Shown here in pieces: positions 40,526 to 50,184 of a DNA stretch of 55,937 nt. Origin of the DNA: Clostridia bacterium. GTDB lineage: Bacteria; Bacillota; Clostridia; Oscillospirales; CAG-272. How positions within the stretch are numbered: the stretch's first letter is position 1; every line of letters starts with the position of its first letter. The translations under genes and the position numbers were made by a program. The stretch spans positions 1 through 55,937 of the forward strand of contig JAFVOQ010000069.1 in assembly GCA_017505785.1 (NCBI GenBank), written 5' to 3'. The notes below the pieces were generated by a model. The model saw nothing but the letters and a program-made list of their open reading frames with translations, was not told the origin of the DNA and did not search any database.

Positions 40526-41857
40526 ATGAAGCGAATTTTCGCCACCGGTTGTGTTTCGTTCCTGCTTCTTTGCTCTGCGGCAACACCCCTTGCCGCACTG
40601 ACTCCTACATACACGGTAACCGGTGCCTACAAATCTTCACAATATCATCAAAACATCAACGCCATTACCAAAACGGGCGATATTGCCTTTGATACGGTTG
40701 CGGCGGCGCTCTCGCAGCTTGATTACCATGAGGGCAACAGTAAAAACGATTTTAACGGCAAAAACAGCGCAGGCAATAAAAATTATACCGAATATAATCG
40801 CGCAATGGGCACGATCGACGGCTCGTATTCCTATGCATGGTGTGCGGCTTTCGTTTCCTGGTGTCTTGACGTGGCAGGCGCAAAGGACAGCGCGGGCGGC
40901 AAATTTGCAAGCTGCACTCTGTGGGTGGAAAAGCTGCAACAGTTGGGGCTTTACAGCACGCGAGCCTCGGGCTACACGCCAAAGGTGGGAGATCTCATAT
41001 TCTTTCGCTCGGCAGGCGTTTCGCGCGCCTCGGATCACGTGGGGATCGTGCGCTTCGTGAAGGGTGGGCGCGTTTACACGGTAGAGGGCAATTCCTCCAA
41101 CAAGGTGTCCCTGCGCGACTATGCCCTCACCGACACCTATATCGTGGGCTACGGAAAGCCGAAATACGGCGGCACGCCGCTTAAAAAATCCGCCCTTGCG
41201 CTCGAGGATACCGCCACGGGGCTTTATATCGTCACTAATGATTTTGTAAACGTGCGTGCCTCCGCCTCAGCAAGCGCCGCAAAGCTTGGCACGCTCTTGC
41301 GTGGCGCACTGGTCGAGGTCCTTGAGATCAAAAACGGATTTGGTAAGATCCTCTATAACGGAAAGACCGCATACATATCTCTTGATTATGCCGACTTTAC
41401 CACCCCCGTATTTTATACCGTTTCCTACACGGCAGAGAACGCCCAAAACTGCCCGCCCGCGCTCTCCTACTTCAGCTTTGAAGCAGCCGCGGCAAGCGGC
41501 ACGGCACCCACGCGCCAAGGGTATACCTTCCTGCACTGGATAGACAGTGACGACAACGTATACCGATCGGGCGATGCCTTGCCACAGGGAAATTTAAAGC
41601 TGACGGCGGTTTTTGAGGCGGTGCCCGCGACAGAGGAGCAGCCTCCTCAAGCACCCTCTGCCCCCAACGAAGAACCGCCCGTTTCCCCGCCTGCCGAGAA
41701 CGGCGGCATGAGTGATACAGGCACGCTTGGTGAAAATATCCCCCCAAACGTGCCGCAAAATGCCGCAAAGGCAGCGGTGGAAGCAGGCACGGTTTCGGGC
41801 GTGCTTGCCGCAGCTCTCGGGCTTTGGTGGTACACAAAAAAATATTTGATCTGCTGA
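40526..41857 (+). CDS. Secreted CHAP/SH3 cell-wall amidase-like protein
   Basis: 443 aa. A signal peptide (KRIFATGCVSFLLLCSAATPLAALT, about 2-26) is followed by a CHAP (NlpC/P60-like) amidase: catalytic Cys in YAWCAAFVSWCLD, VGDLIFF, His in SDHVGIV. Next an SH3b domain (about 240-300, VNVRASASASAAKLGTLL), then an InlB-type beta-grasp repeat (YTFLHWIDSDDNVY), a Pro-rich spacer (about 373-393) and a C-terminal TM helix with a basic tail. It should cut peptidoglycan stem peptides while held at the membrane; there is no LPxTG motif. AAGGAGG precedes the ATG; a terminator follows at once. Confidence 0.9.
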   Translation: MKRIFATGCVSFLLLCSAATPLAALTPTYTVTGAYKSSQYHQNINAITKTGDIAFDTVAAALSQLDYHEGNSKNDFNGKNSAGNKNYTEYNRAMGTIDGSYSYAWCAAFVSWCLDVAGAKDSAGGKFASCTLWVEKLQQLGLYSTRASGYTPKVGDLIFFRSAGVSRASDHVGIVRFVKGGRVYTVEGNSSNKVSLRDYALTDTYIVGYGKPKYGGTPLKKSALALEDTATGLYIVTNDFVNVRASASASAAKLGTLLRGALVEVLEIKNGFGKILYNGKTAYISLDYADFTTPVFYTVSYTAENAQNCPPALSYFSFEAAAASGTAPTRQGYTFLHWIDSDDNVYRSGDALPQGNLKLTAVFEAVPATEEQPPQAPSAPNEEPPVSPPAENGGMSDTGTLGENIPPNVPQNAAKAAVEAGTVSGVLAAALGLWWYTKKYLIC

Positions 41858-41899
41858 TATGACAAAAGGGCAAGCATAAGCTTTGCCCTTTTGTCATAT
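41857..41899 (+). terminator. Terminator of the CHAP gene
   Basis: 17-bp perfect arms beginning ATATGACAAAAGGGCAA; the hairpin overlaps the last base of the stop codon. Confidence 0.85.
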
Positions 41900-42011
41900 C
41901 ATGCCGTATAATTTTTCGTTTTTTTCAATAAAAATATATAAAATTCATCCACTCGTCACATATTTGTGCTATACTTGAAAATAATTTATTTGATATTAAG
42001 GAGGCGAAGCC

Positions 42012-45000
42012 TTGCTTTCCCTACGTAACATTGTAAAAACCTACGTTTCGGGAGATACCCGGGTCACCGCGCTGCGCGGTGTCAGCATCGACTTTAGAGA
42101 GCACGAATTTGTATCTATTCTGGGTCCCTCGGGGTGCGGAAAAACCACCCTTCTCAACGTCATCGGCGGTCTTGACCGTTACTCGGACGGCGACCTTTCG
42201 ATCGGCGGTCGCTCGACAAAAGAGTTTTCCGATGCCGATTGGGATACTTACCGCAACCACTCCATTGGCTTTGTGTTTCAAAGCTACAATTTGATCATGC
42301 ACCAAACGGTGCTCTCCAACGTTGAGCTTGCCCTCACGCTCTCGGGCGTGTCGCGCGAGGAACGCCGCGCACGTGCCGTTGCCGCCCTTGAGCAGGTCGG
42401 TCTTGGCGATCAGCTCCACAAAAAGCCAAACCAGATGTCGGGCGGTCAGATGCAGCGCGTAGCCATTGCCCGTGCGCTGGTCAACGACCCCGAGATCATT
42501 CTTGCCGATGAGCCCACCGGCGCGCTTGACACGCACACCAGCGTGCAGATCATGGAGATCCTCAAGAGCGTGGCAAAAGAGAAGCTCATCATTATGGTCA
42601 CGCACAACCCCGAGCTTGCCGAAACCTACTCCTCGCGTATCATCAAGGTTCTCGACGGGCAGGTAACCGAGGACACCAACCCCTATACCGCACCCATAAA
42701 GGAAGAAGAGCAGCTTGAGGCTGAAAATGCCGACGCACAAAAGCCTGCAAAGAAAAAGGCGAAGAAGGAAAAGGTGACAAAGGGCAAGCGATCCATGTCG
42801 TTTTTCACGGCGCTTTCCCTCTCCTTTAACAACCTTCTCACCAAGAAAACGCGCACACTGCTGGTTTCGGTTGCAGGCAGCATCGGTATCATCGGCATTG
42901 CGCTCATTTTGGCACTCTCAAACGGTGTCAACCTCTTTATCGCATCGGTGCAGGAGGAAACGCTGACCTCCTACCCCATTTCGATCACTGCCCAAACCTC
43001 TGACTACGCCGCCATGCTTGCCGCAATGGTTGGCACCAGCGGTGAGGACAAGGAAAACCGTGATCCCAATAAGATCTACGTAGACGATTCGATCAGTAAC
43101 ATGGTTGGCGCTATGACGACCATGGATAAAAATAACCTGAAAAAGTTTAATGATTATCTGCTCAGCCGCTATAACGAGATCGCTGATGACTTAACAGCCA
43201 TTCAGTATTCCTACAACATGGATCTGCAGATCTTCAACGGAAATTCCCCCTATGCCGACAAGGGCTTGATGCAGGTCAGCCCCTCGGATGTGCTTTCCGG
43301 CTTTGGCGACCAATATTCAGGGCTTTCCGCCATTACCGACAGCATCAGTATTTTCTCCGAGCTCATGCCCGGCAAAAAGGATGCAAACGGCAACGCAGAT
43401 CTTATCAACGCCTCCGTCAAGGAGCAGTATGACTTGGTTGACGGCAGATGGCCCGAGAACGCCAATGAGCTGATCCTGGTAGTGGATCGCAACAACACCG
43501 TTGCCAATATCACGCTGTATATGCTCGGCATGCTAAACCCCGACGAAATGACCGCCATGATGGCAGCGATGATGGTGGGCGAAAAATACGAGGCAAAAAC
43601 CGAGGGCATGTCCTTTACCTATCAGGACTTTTACGACCTTGATCTTTTCCTTGCCTACAACTCGGATTTCTACAAGCCAACGGGAAGCAAATACACCGTG
43701 GGCAGCACCCAGTACCCTGTATGGGAGGATCAACGGGAAAACGCCGCCTTTGATGCAGGCTCCCTGCGCCCGAACGGCATAGAGCTGAAGATCGTTGGCG
43801 TGGTTGCCCCCAATCCCGACGCCACCTCCACCTCAATTTCCGGTGCGATCGGCTATACCTCTGTCCTGACCGACACGGTCCTTGCAAAGATCAATGACAG
43901 CGCCATTGTAAAACAGCAGCTTGCCACCCCCAATCACGACGTATTTACCGGTCTGCCCTTTGAGATCGAGGATGCCGCGACCCTGACGGATGCACAAAAA
44001 ATCGCCAAGCTTGAGGCGCAGTTCAGCAGCCTCAATCCTGCCGAAAAGGTAACTGCATATCTGGCGATCCGCACCGAGGTCACACAGGAGCAAATGTACG
44101 GCACCGACGGCAAGGGCGGCTACATGGCAAAGGTCAAGGAGATCATGAATACAGCAGAAAAGCAAAAGCAGTTCCTCATTGACCTTTACGGCTTTAACAG
44201 CAAAAACGGCTCGCTTGACTACGGCACCACCGCAAACGAGGCGGTTGCCGCAATTCTGCTTGCAGCAGATCTGATCTCCGACGATTATCTAAGAGGTCTT
44301 GGCGTAACCGACCTAAACGACAAAAACCAAATTCTTGAGGCTTACAAAAAGCTTGTACCCGGCTTTGCTTCAATGTTTGAGCTTGACGGTATTGCGCTTG
44401 TCAACGACCAGACCTCACCCAGCTACGAGATCTATAAAAGCTACGAGGGTCTTATCTCAACCATGTATAACACCGAGGAAAAAATGACGCGTGCCTTTGA
44501 AAGCATGACCGAAATGACCTTTAAAATGGTATATACTATGGTGCAGACCAACAACGTAACCACCGAGATCAAAACTCCCACCGCACCGCACTTTGCAGCA
44601 TTTCTTGCAGGCACGCTTGCCGAAATGCCCACCACTGAGGAGCAATATGCCTACATGCTTGCTTACCTTTGCGGTGTAAACGGCGTGTCGGCACCTACGC
44701 TGATCGGCATGCATCCGATCACCGGTGAGCCTGTCTACACGCCCGCGGATCCCCTTTACACCTCCCTCAAGGCATACGTTGACGGGATGCTGACAAACGG
44801 CACGCTGGCATCCAAATACTACACCACACGGTGTGATAACGACGAGGCGTTTAAAAACGATGCCATTGCCGCACTGTTTGACAGCTATCGCAGCGATATG
44901 GTAGCCAACCACTCCGCAGCATACGCCGCGCTGTATGAGGCACACATGCAAAAATCCGAATCAACCTATGATGAAAATCTGGTTGCACTCGGGGCAAGTG

Positions 45001-45584
45001 TTAGCGACGACATGCTTGCAGTAATTAACCTCTACCCCATTGATTTTGAGGCAAAGGAACGGCTGCAGCAGGTCATTACCGATTACAACGCGCAAGCGGA
45101 GCTTGCCGAGGAGGATCAGATCTCTTATACCGATATGATCGGTATTATGATGTCGTCGGTGACGATCATTGTTGACGCCATTTCCTACGTACTCATTGCC
45201 TTTGTTTCGATCTCGCTGGTGGTATCCTCGATCATGATCGGCATCATCACCTATATCTCGGTGCTTGAGCGCACCAAGGAGATCGGTATTCTGCGTGCGA
45301 TCGGTGCCTCGAAGCGAGATATCTCACGCGTGTTTAACGCCGAGACCCTGATCATCGGCTTTGCGGCGGGTGCCATTGGTATTCTTACCACGGTGCTGCT
45401 GTGTCTGCCCATCAATCTGATCCTGCGCATCGTGACCGACATGAACAACATTCGTGCCGCGCTCCCGCCCGTTGCAGGCGTGATCTTAGTTGCTATCAGC
45501 ATGGGTCTGACGCTCATTGCAGGTCTGATCCCCTCTCGCATTGCATCGAAGAAGGATCCTGTTGTGGCTCTGCGCAGCGAATAA
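42012..45584 (+). CDS. ABC transporter, fused ATPase and FtsX-type permease, 1190 aa
   Basis: ATPase domain 1-225: Walker A GPSGCGKTT, signature MSGGQMQR, Walker B ILADEPTGALD, the LolD/MacB subclass. A lysine-rich linker (PAKKKAKKEKVTKGKR, about 240-255) leads to TM1 (about 282-300), then an extracytoplasmic region of some 740 residues, and three C-terminal TM helices with the FtsX signature (ISVLERTKEIGILRAIGAS). MacB-type proteins act as mechanotransmitters rather than carrying solute across the membrane. The very large outer domain implies interaction with envelope or secreted partners. The TTG start at 42012 follows AAGGAGGCG. Confidence 0.92.
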   Translation: MLSLRNIVKTYVSGDTRVTALRGVSIDFREHEFVSILGPSGCGKTTLLNVIGGLDRYSDGDLSIGGRSTKEFSDADWDTYRNHSIGFVFQSYNLIMHQTVLSNVELALTLSGVSREERRARAVAALEQVGLGDQLHKKPNQMSGGQMQRVAIARALVNDPEIILADEPTGALDTHTSVQIMEILKSVAKEKLIIMVTHNPELAETYSSRIIKVLDGQVTEDTNPYTAPIKEEEQLEAENADAQKPAKKKAKKEKVTKGKRSMSFFTALSLSFNNLLTKKTRTLLVSVAGSIGIIGIALILALSNGVNLFIASVQEETLTSYPISITAQTSDYAAMLAAMVGTSGEDKENRDPNKIYVDDSISNMVGAMTTMDKNNLKKFNDYLLSRYNEIADDLTAIQYSYNMDLQIFNGNSPYADKGLMQVSPSDVLSGFGDQYSGLSAITDSISIFSELMPGKKDANGNADLINASVKEQYDLVDGRWPENANELILVVDRNNTVANITLYMLGMLNPDEMTAMMAAMMVGEKYEAKTEGMSFTYQDFYDLDLFLAYNSDFYKPTGSKYTVGSTQYPVWEDQRENAAFDAGSLRPNGIELKIVGVVAPNPDATSTSISGAIGYTSVLTDTVLAKINDSAIVKQQLATPNHDVFTGLPFEIEDAATLTDAQKIAKLEAQFSSLNPAEKVTAYLAIRTEVTQEQMYGTDGKGGYMAKVKEIMNTAEKQKQFLIDLYGFNSKNGSLDYGTTANEAVAAILLAADLISDDYLRGLGVTDLNDKNQILEAYKKLVPGFASMFELDGIALVNDQTSPSYEIYKSYEGLISTMYNTEEKMTRAFESMTEMTFKMVYTMVQTNNVTTEIKTPTAPHFAAFLAGTLAEMPTTEEQYAYMLAYLCGVNGVSAPTLIGMHPITGEPVYTPADPLYTSLKAYVDGMLTNGTLASKYYTTRCDNDEAFKNDAIAALFDSYRSDMVANHSAAYAALYEAHMQKSESTYDENLVALGASVSDDMLAVINLYPIDFEAKERLQQVITDYNAQAELAEEDQISYTDMIGIMMSSVTIIVDAISYVLIAFVSISLVVSSIMIGIITYISVLERTKEIGILRAIGASKRDISRVFNAETLIIGFAAGAIGILTTVLLCLPINLILRIVTDMNNIRAALPPVAGVILVAISMGLTLIAGLIPSRIASKKDPVVALRSE

Positions 45585-45598
45585 CACAAAAAAATTCC

Positions 45599-45625
45599 AA
45601 GCCGCACGGTGGTGCCGTGCGGCTT
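45599..45625 (+). terminator. Terminator of the ABC fusion gene
   Basis: AAGCCGCACGG / CCGTGCGGCTT arms, followed by AATTTTTCTG. Confidence 0.85.
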
Positions 45626-45756
45626 AATTTTTCTGCATTTTGTGAAAAAAATCACAACAAGAAACAGGGGGCGTTTTGGTTGTTAAAAGTTTAACAAAAT
45701 ATGGTTGATTTTATAAAAAAATCATGAAAATGGAACAAAAAATGTTGAAGTTTCGC

Positions 45757-45785
45757 TTGACATGATAGTCGCATTGTGCTATACT
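45757..45785 (+). promoter_or_regulatory. Promoter of the pfl operon
   Basis: TTGACA (45757-45762), 17-bp spacer, TATACT (45780-45785). The start of transcription falls at about 45792, the first base of the riboswitch P1 stem. Confidence 0.85.
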
Positions 45786-45787
45786 AT

Positions 45788-45893
45788 CTATGGTCGCAAA
45801 ACGACGGATGCAAAGCGATTTGCAAGAGTAATGGCGACCCGCATAACAAGCCGACCGTCGGGCATTGCTCGTAGTGTCGGTATTTTTTATTAC
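45788..45893 (+). promoter_or_regulatory. ZTP (pfl-motif) riboswitch with intrinsic terminator
   Basis: P1 is closed by GGTCGC (45792-45797) and GCGACC (45834-45839). The loop CGACGG (45802-45807) can pair with CCGTCG (45855-45860), the class-defining pseudoknot. The 3' core GCCGACCGTCGGGCA matches the GCCGACCGUC-GGGC core I recall from known ZTP aptamers. A two-tier terminator, CCGAC with GTCGG (45851-45855/45876-45880) and CGGGC with GCTCG inside, uses the same bases and ends TATTTTTTATT. Ligand binding should favour the pseudoknot and let transcription reach pflB. ZTP rises when 10-formyl-THF is short. Confidence 0.88.
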
Positions 45894-45930
45894 TGTTAAC
45901 AAATTTCAATTTTATTGGAGGTAGAAATAC

Positions 45931-48159
45931 ATGAGAACAGAATGGCAAGGCTTTGTTGGCGGTCTTTGGGAAAAGGATATTGACGTTCGCGACTTTATCC
46001 AGAAAAACTACACCCCTTACGACGGCGATGACAGCTTTCTTGCTGGCCCCACCAAGGCAACTCTTGATCTTTGGGCAAAGGTCAGCGAACTGAAAAAAGA
46101 GGAAATCGCCAAAGGCGGCGTTCTTGATATGGACACCAAGGTGGTTTCCACCATCACATCCCATGCACCCGGCTATATCGAGCAGGAAAAAGAGCAGATC
46201 GTTGGTCTTCAGACCGATAAGCCCTTAAAGCGCTCACTCCAGCCCTACGGCGGTATCCGTATGGCAATGAAGGCATGCAAGGACAACGGCTATGCCGTAC
46301 CTGCTGAGCTCGTTGAGTTCTTTACCGAGCACAGAAAAACGCACAACGCAGGCGTGTTTGACGTATACACACCCGAGATCAGAAGATGCCGTTCCAACCA
46401 CATCATCACCGGTCTGCCCGACGCTTACGGCCGTGGCCGTATCATCGGTGACTACCGCCGTGCGGCTCTTTACGGTATCGACCGCCTGATCGAAGACAAG
46501 GTAGCACAAAAGGATTCTACCTCGAACACCCTCACCGCAGACGTGATCCGCGACCGCGAGGAGCTCTCCGAGCAGATCCGTGCGCTTGAAATGATCAAGA
46601 CAATGGCTGCATCCTACGGCTGTGATATCTCCAAGCCCGCTTCGAGCTTTAAGGAGGCTGTTCAGGCGACCTACTTCGGCTACCTTGCTGCTGTAAAGGA
46701 GCAAAACGGTGCCGCTATGTCCCTTGGCCGCGTTTCCACCTTCCTTGACATTTACGCTGAGCGCGACCTCAAGAACGGCGTGCTGACCGAGGAAGAGGTA
46801 CAGGAGATCGTTGACCATTTCGTCATGAAGCTCCGTATCGTATGCTTCGCAAGAACTCCCGAGTACAACGCCCTGTTTGCAGGCGACCCCACTTGGGTTA
46901 CCGAGTCGATCGGCGGTGTTGGCGTTGATGGCAGACACCTTGTTACCAAGAACTGCTACCGCTTCCTTAACACCCTCAACAACCTCGGTGCTGCACCCGA
47001 ACCCAACCTTACGATCCTTTGGTCGAAGAACCTGCCCGAGAACTTCAAGCGCTTCTGCGCCAAGATCTCTATTGTACACCACGCCGTTCAGTACGAGAAC
47101 GACGATCTGATGCGCCCCCTGCACGGTGACGACTACGGTATTGCCTGCTGCGTATCCTCGATGCGCCTTGGCAAGGAGATGCAGTTCTTCGGCGCACGCG
47201 CCAACCTTGCAAAGTGCCTTCTTTACGCGATCAACGGCGGTGTAGACGAAATGACCGGCGTTCAGGTTGCCCCCAAGTTCCAGCCCATCACCTCCGAGTA
47301 CCTTGACTTTGACGAGGTCATGGAGAAATACAAGGCTATGATGGAATGGCTTGCAGGCGCATACGTAAATGCTCTCAACGCAATTCACTACATGCACGAC
47401 AAGTACTGCTACGAGCGCGCACAGATGGCGTTCCACGACAAGAACGTACGCCGCTGGTTCGCAACCGGTATTGCAGGCTACTCTGTTGTTGCTGACTCGC
47501 TGTCCGCAATCAAGTACGCAAAAGTTAAGGTCGTTCGTAACGACCAGGGTCTTGCCACCGACTTCATTGTTGAGGGCGACTTCCCGAAATACGGCAACGA
47601 CGACGACCGTGTCGACATGCTCGGCACAGAGGTGCTTCGCTTGTTCATCACATACCTGCGCAAGCAGCCCACCTACCGTGAAGGTATCGCTACCACCTCG
47701 GTGCTTACCATCACCTCGAACGTAACCTACGGCAAGAACACGGGTGCTACCCCCGACGGCAGAAAGTGCGGCGACGCATTTGCACCGGGTGCTAACCCCA
47801 TGCACGGCAGAGATCAGAACGGCGCGATCGCTTCGATGGCATCGGTTGCAAAGATCCCCTTCATGGATTCGCAGGACGGCATCTCCAACACCTTTACGAT
47901 CGTTCCCTCCGCACTCGGCAAGACCGCCGAAGAGCGCGAGCGCAACATTGTAGCACTGCTTGACGGCTATTGCGCAAAGGGCGGCTTCCACCTCAACGTC
48001 AACGTATTTGACCGCGAGCTGCTACTTGATGCACAAAAGCATCCCGAGCTTTATCCTCAGCTTACCATTCGCGTTTCGGGCTACGCCGTAAACTTCATCA
48101 AGCTTACCAAGGCGCAGCAGGACGAGGTCATTTCGAGAACATTCCACGGCTCTATCTGA
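45931..48159 (+). CDS. pflB: Formate C-acetyltransferase (pyruvate formate-lyase)
   Basis: 742 aa glycyl-radical enzyme; pyruvate + CoA gives acetyl-CoA + formate. The paired cysteines are in [12 protein letters not shown] (near 400-411), and the radical glycine is in RVSGYAVNF close to the C-terminus. Length and both motifs fit true PFL rather than a diol dehydratase. TTGGAGG lies before the ATG. It is preceded by a ZTP riboswitch and followed 2 bp later by its activase. Formate can feed formyl-THF synthesis, which explains the control by a folate-stress signal. Oxygen-sensitive, so the organism ferments anaerobically. Confidence 0.97.
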   Translation: MRTEWQGFVGGLWEKDIDVRDFIQKNYTPYDGDDSFLAGPTKATLDLWAKVSELKKEEIAKGGVLDMDTKVVSTITSHAPGYIEQEKEQIVGLQTDKPLKRSLQPYGGIRMAMKACKDNGYAVPAELVEFFTEHRKTHNAGVFDVYTPEIRRCRSNHIITGLPDAYGRGRIIGDYRRAALYGIDRLIEDKVAQKDSTSNTLTADVIRDREELSEQIRALEMIKTMAASYGCDISKPASSFKEAVQATYFGYLAAVKEQNGAAMSLGRVSTFLDIYAERDLKNGVLTEEEVQEIVDHFVMKLRIVCFARTPEYNALFAGDPTWVTESIGGVGVDGRHLVTKNCYRFLNTLNNLGAAPEPNLTILWSKNLPENFKRFCAKISIVHHAVQYENDDLMRPLHGDDYGIACCVSSMRLGKEMQFFGARANLAKCLLYAINGGVDEMTGVQVAPKFQPITSEYLDFDEVMEKYKAMMEWLAGAYVNALNAIHYMHDKYCYERAQMAFHDKNVRRWFATGIAGYSVVADSLSAIKYAKVKVVRNDQGLATDFIVEGDFPKYGNDDDRVDMLGTEVLRLFITYLRKQPTYREGIATTSVLTITSNVTYGKNTGATPDGRKCGDAFAPGANPMHGRDQNGAIASMASVAKIPFMDSQDGISNTFTIVPSALGKTAEERERNIVALLDGYCAKGGFHLNVNVFDRELLLDAQKHPELYPQLTIRVSGYAVNFIKLTKAQQDEVISRTFHGSI

Positions 48160-48160
48160 T

Positions 48161-48886
48161 ATGACAGGTAGCATTCATTCTATTGAAACATTTGGCACGG
48201 TAGACGGACCGGGGTTACGCTTTGTGGTATTCTTTGAAGGATGCCCCATGCGTTGCCTGTACTGTCACAATCCCGATACGTGGGTGCCCAAGGCGGGCGA
48301 GAAAAAGTCCGCCGAGGGCATCATCCGCCGTATGGTGCGCAACATTGAGTTTTACCGCAACGGTGGCATTACCGCCACGGGCGGCGAGCCCTTGATGCAG
48401 CTTGATTTCCTTATTGAGCTTTTTGAGCTCGCCAAGGAAAACGGTGTTCACACCTGCCTTGATACATCCGGCGTCACCTTCCATGAAAGCCCCGATTATC
48501 TTGAAAAGATCGACCGCCTGCTGGCGGTAACCGATCTCGTAATGCTTGATCTCAAGCATATGGACGATGCCAAGCACAAGGAGCTGACAGGCCACACAAA
48601 CAAGAACATTCTTGCTTTTGCAAAGTATTTGGAAAGCAAGGGCGTGCCGCTGCGTGTGCGCCACGTTATCGTTCCCGGCTATACAGATAACGAGGAGGAG
48701 CTGGCCGCGCTTGGTAGATTTTTAAAGGATTTTAAAAATCTTGAAAAGGTTGAGACACTCCCCTACCACACGCTTGGCAAAGCAAAATACGAAAATCTTG
48801 GTATCCCCTATCCGCTGGGTGACACACCCGCGCTGACATCAAAGGACGCCAAGGCGGCACTTGCCATTATCAAACAAAATATGTAA
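48161..48886 (+). CDS. pflA: Pyruvate formate-lyase activating enzyme
   Basis: 241 aa radical SAM enzyme that makes the glycyl radical on PflB. It has FVVFFEGCPMRCLYCHNPDTW split around the cluster motif CPMRCLYC (about 28-35), TGGEPLMQ, and the family tail. The ATG lies 2 bp after the pflB stop, with the ribosome site in the pflB end. Length and the HNPDTW block are those of PflA. It is the last gene of the operon; a terminator starts 6 bp later. Confidence 0.96.
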   Translation: MTGSIHSIETFGTVDGPGLRFVVFFEGCPMRCLYCHNPDTWVPKAGEKKSAEGIIRRMVRNIEFYRNGGITATGGEPLMQLDFLIELFELAKENGVHTCLDTSGVTFHESPDYLEKIDRLLAVTDLVMLDLKHMDDAKHKELTGHTNKNILAFAKYLESKGVPLRVRHVIVPGYTDNEEELAALGRFLKDFKNLEKVETLPYHTLGKAKYENLGIPYPLGDTPALTSKDAKAALAIIKQNM

Positions 48887-48891
48887 AATTT

Positions 48892-48924
48892 GGGTGCGTT
48901 ACTGAAAAGTAAGGCACCCTTTTT
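48892..48924 (+). terminator. Terminator of the pfl operon
   Basis: GGGTGC..TTACT and AGTAA..GCACCC arms, followed by TTTTT. Confidence 0.82.
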
Positions 48925-48931
48925 GTAACAA

Positions 48932-48978
48932 AAAACCGCCCTCTCCCTCTTTTTACAAAGGAAAAGGGCGGCGGTTTT
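48932..48978. terminator. Second hairpin, terminator of the small leftward gene
   Basis: AAAACCGCC and GGCGGTTTT outer arms with partial inner pairing; T-rich on both sides. It follows the 57-aa gene on the minus strand. Confidence 0.7.
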
Positions 48979-49032
48979 GTTTGTGTCAATAATGAAATTG
49001 TGTTTTTATTGCGTGCGAACAAATTGGCCCTT

Positions 49033-49206
49033 TTATTTCATTCGCATCTTCATCGTCGGCATCATATCACCCATGGCGCGCACTGCCTTTTCGGTTTTCT
49101 TTACCATGCGGCGCGTTTCACGCTTGCCGCCAACTACCATGCCGACCGTGCCGCCAACCACCATTCCGGCAAGCAGACCTGCCGCCGTCATCGTTGCCTT
49201 GTTCAT
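49033..49206 (-). CDS. Small YtxH-like membrane protein, 57 aa
   Basis: The ATG at 49206 is preceded by AGGGGGGAAAATAAA. The N-terminal helix is glycine-rich and hydrophobic (TAAGLLAGMVVGGTVGMVVGG, residues 7-27 in two pieces), followed by a basic amphipathic tail (KRETRRMVKKTEKAVR). That is the layout of YtxH/general-stress membrane proteins. Nothing shows its role. Terminator downstream at 48932-48978. Confidence 0.72.
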   Translation of the reverse strand: MNKATMTAAGLLAGMVVGGTVGMVVGGKRETRRMVKKTEKAVRAMGDMMPTMKMRMK

Positions 49207-49377
49207 TTTATTTTCCCCCCTTTTTCTTGCTCAGTTATAGTTTACGCAGCGATGCACGATTTATACAAGTAAGCTCAAACAAAAAAAGAAAATTTTTGCA
49301 AAATAAGGGGGCTGCTTATTGCAAGCCGCGGCAAAAACAGTTATAATATAAGATAGAAAACAAAAAGGAGTGGGAAA

Positions 49378-50100
49378 ATGGAGCAGATCTATACCATACC
49401 TGTAAACGAGGCATTTGATGCATCTGCCGCCGATCACGCCTGCGGCTGCCCGATGTGTGCACTGTACCGCAAGCTGGAGGAAAACGAGCTTGATCTTATT
49501 TTGGGTGCTTCTATGATGGAGCCCGATGTGCGTATTCAAACCAACGAGGAAGGATTTTGCCGCACGCACTATGACATGATGTTTGTACGCAAAAACAGAC
49601 TTGGCATGGCTCTGACGCTCGAAAGCCACCTAAAGGAGCTACAGGACGATCTAAAGGCGGGGCTTTTCGGTACTGTAATAGGAAAGGCAGAGGCAAGACC
49701 TGTAAAGCGCATCAAGGCACTTGAGGGTAGCTGCTACGTTTGCCGGCGCATTGATTTTCATTTTCAGCACATGGCACAAACAGTGGTTTACTTGTTTGAA
49801 ACAGACGAAAACTTTCGCAAAAAGATCTCCGCACAGCCCTATTTTTGCCTGCCGCATTACCGCCTGCTCCTCGAGCGTGGCGACGCGCGCCTTGGCAAAA
49901 AGCAAATGGCGGAGTTTACAGATATGCTTGGCAATGTGACAAGGACGTATCTTAGCACGCTCGCCGAGGATATCAGCTGGTTCTGCAAGAAATTTGATTA
50001 TCGCTACGATGCCGAGCCCTGGAAAAACTCCAAGGATAGCGTGGAGCGCGCCATTAAGTTTCTGCGCGCCGATCTGCACGGTGCCCCCGAAAAAAAATAA
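49378..50100 (+). CDS. DUF6062-like cysteine-motif protein
   Basis: 240 aa, soluble. Two similar halves each show a CxxC pair and a Cys-x-x-His-Tyr: CGCPMCALYRKLEEN with GFCRTHYD (about 24-66), then SCYVCRRIDFHF with YFCLPHYRLLLERG (about 120-165). The spacing looks like duplicated metal- or cofactor-binding modules. The C-terminus is helical and basic. I think it belongs to DUF6062, a clostridial family without assigned function. AAAGGAG precedes the ATG. It is followed by the SGNH hydrolase 84 bp later on the same strand. Confidence 0.75.
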   Translation: MEQIYTIPVNEAFDASAADHACGCPMCALYRKLEENELDLILGASMMEPDVRIQTNEEGFCRTHYDMMFVRKNRLGMALTLESHLKELQDDLKAGLFGTVIGKAEARPVKRIKALEGSCYVCRRIDFHFQHMAQTVVYLFETDENFRKKISAQPYFCLPHYRLLLERGDARLGKKQMAEFTDMLGNVTRTYLSTLAEDISWFCKKFDYRYDAEPWKNSKDSVERAIKFLRADLHGAPEKK

Positions 50101-50184
50101 GCACAAACGGCAAGAATTGTTTTCTCTTGCAAAAATAACACGAACGGATTAAAATAATAACATATTAACACAAGGAGAACTACT

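Noticed and set aside
46234..47991. 585-codon open frame on the minus strand opposite pflB
   Set aside because: Shadow of a highly codon-biased gene; no ribosome site, no family features, and pflB itself is certain.
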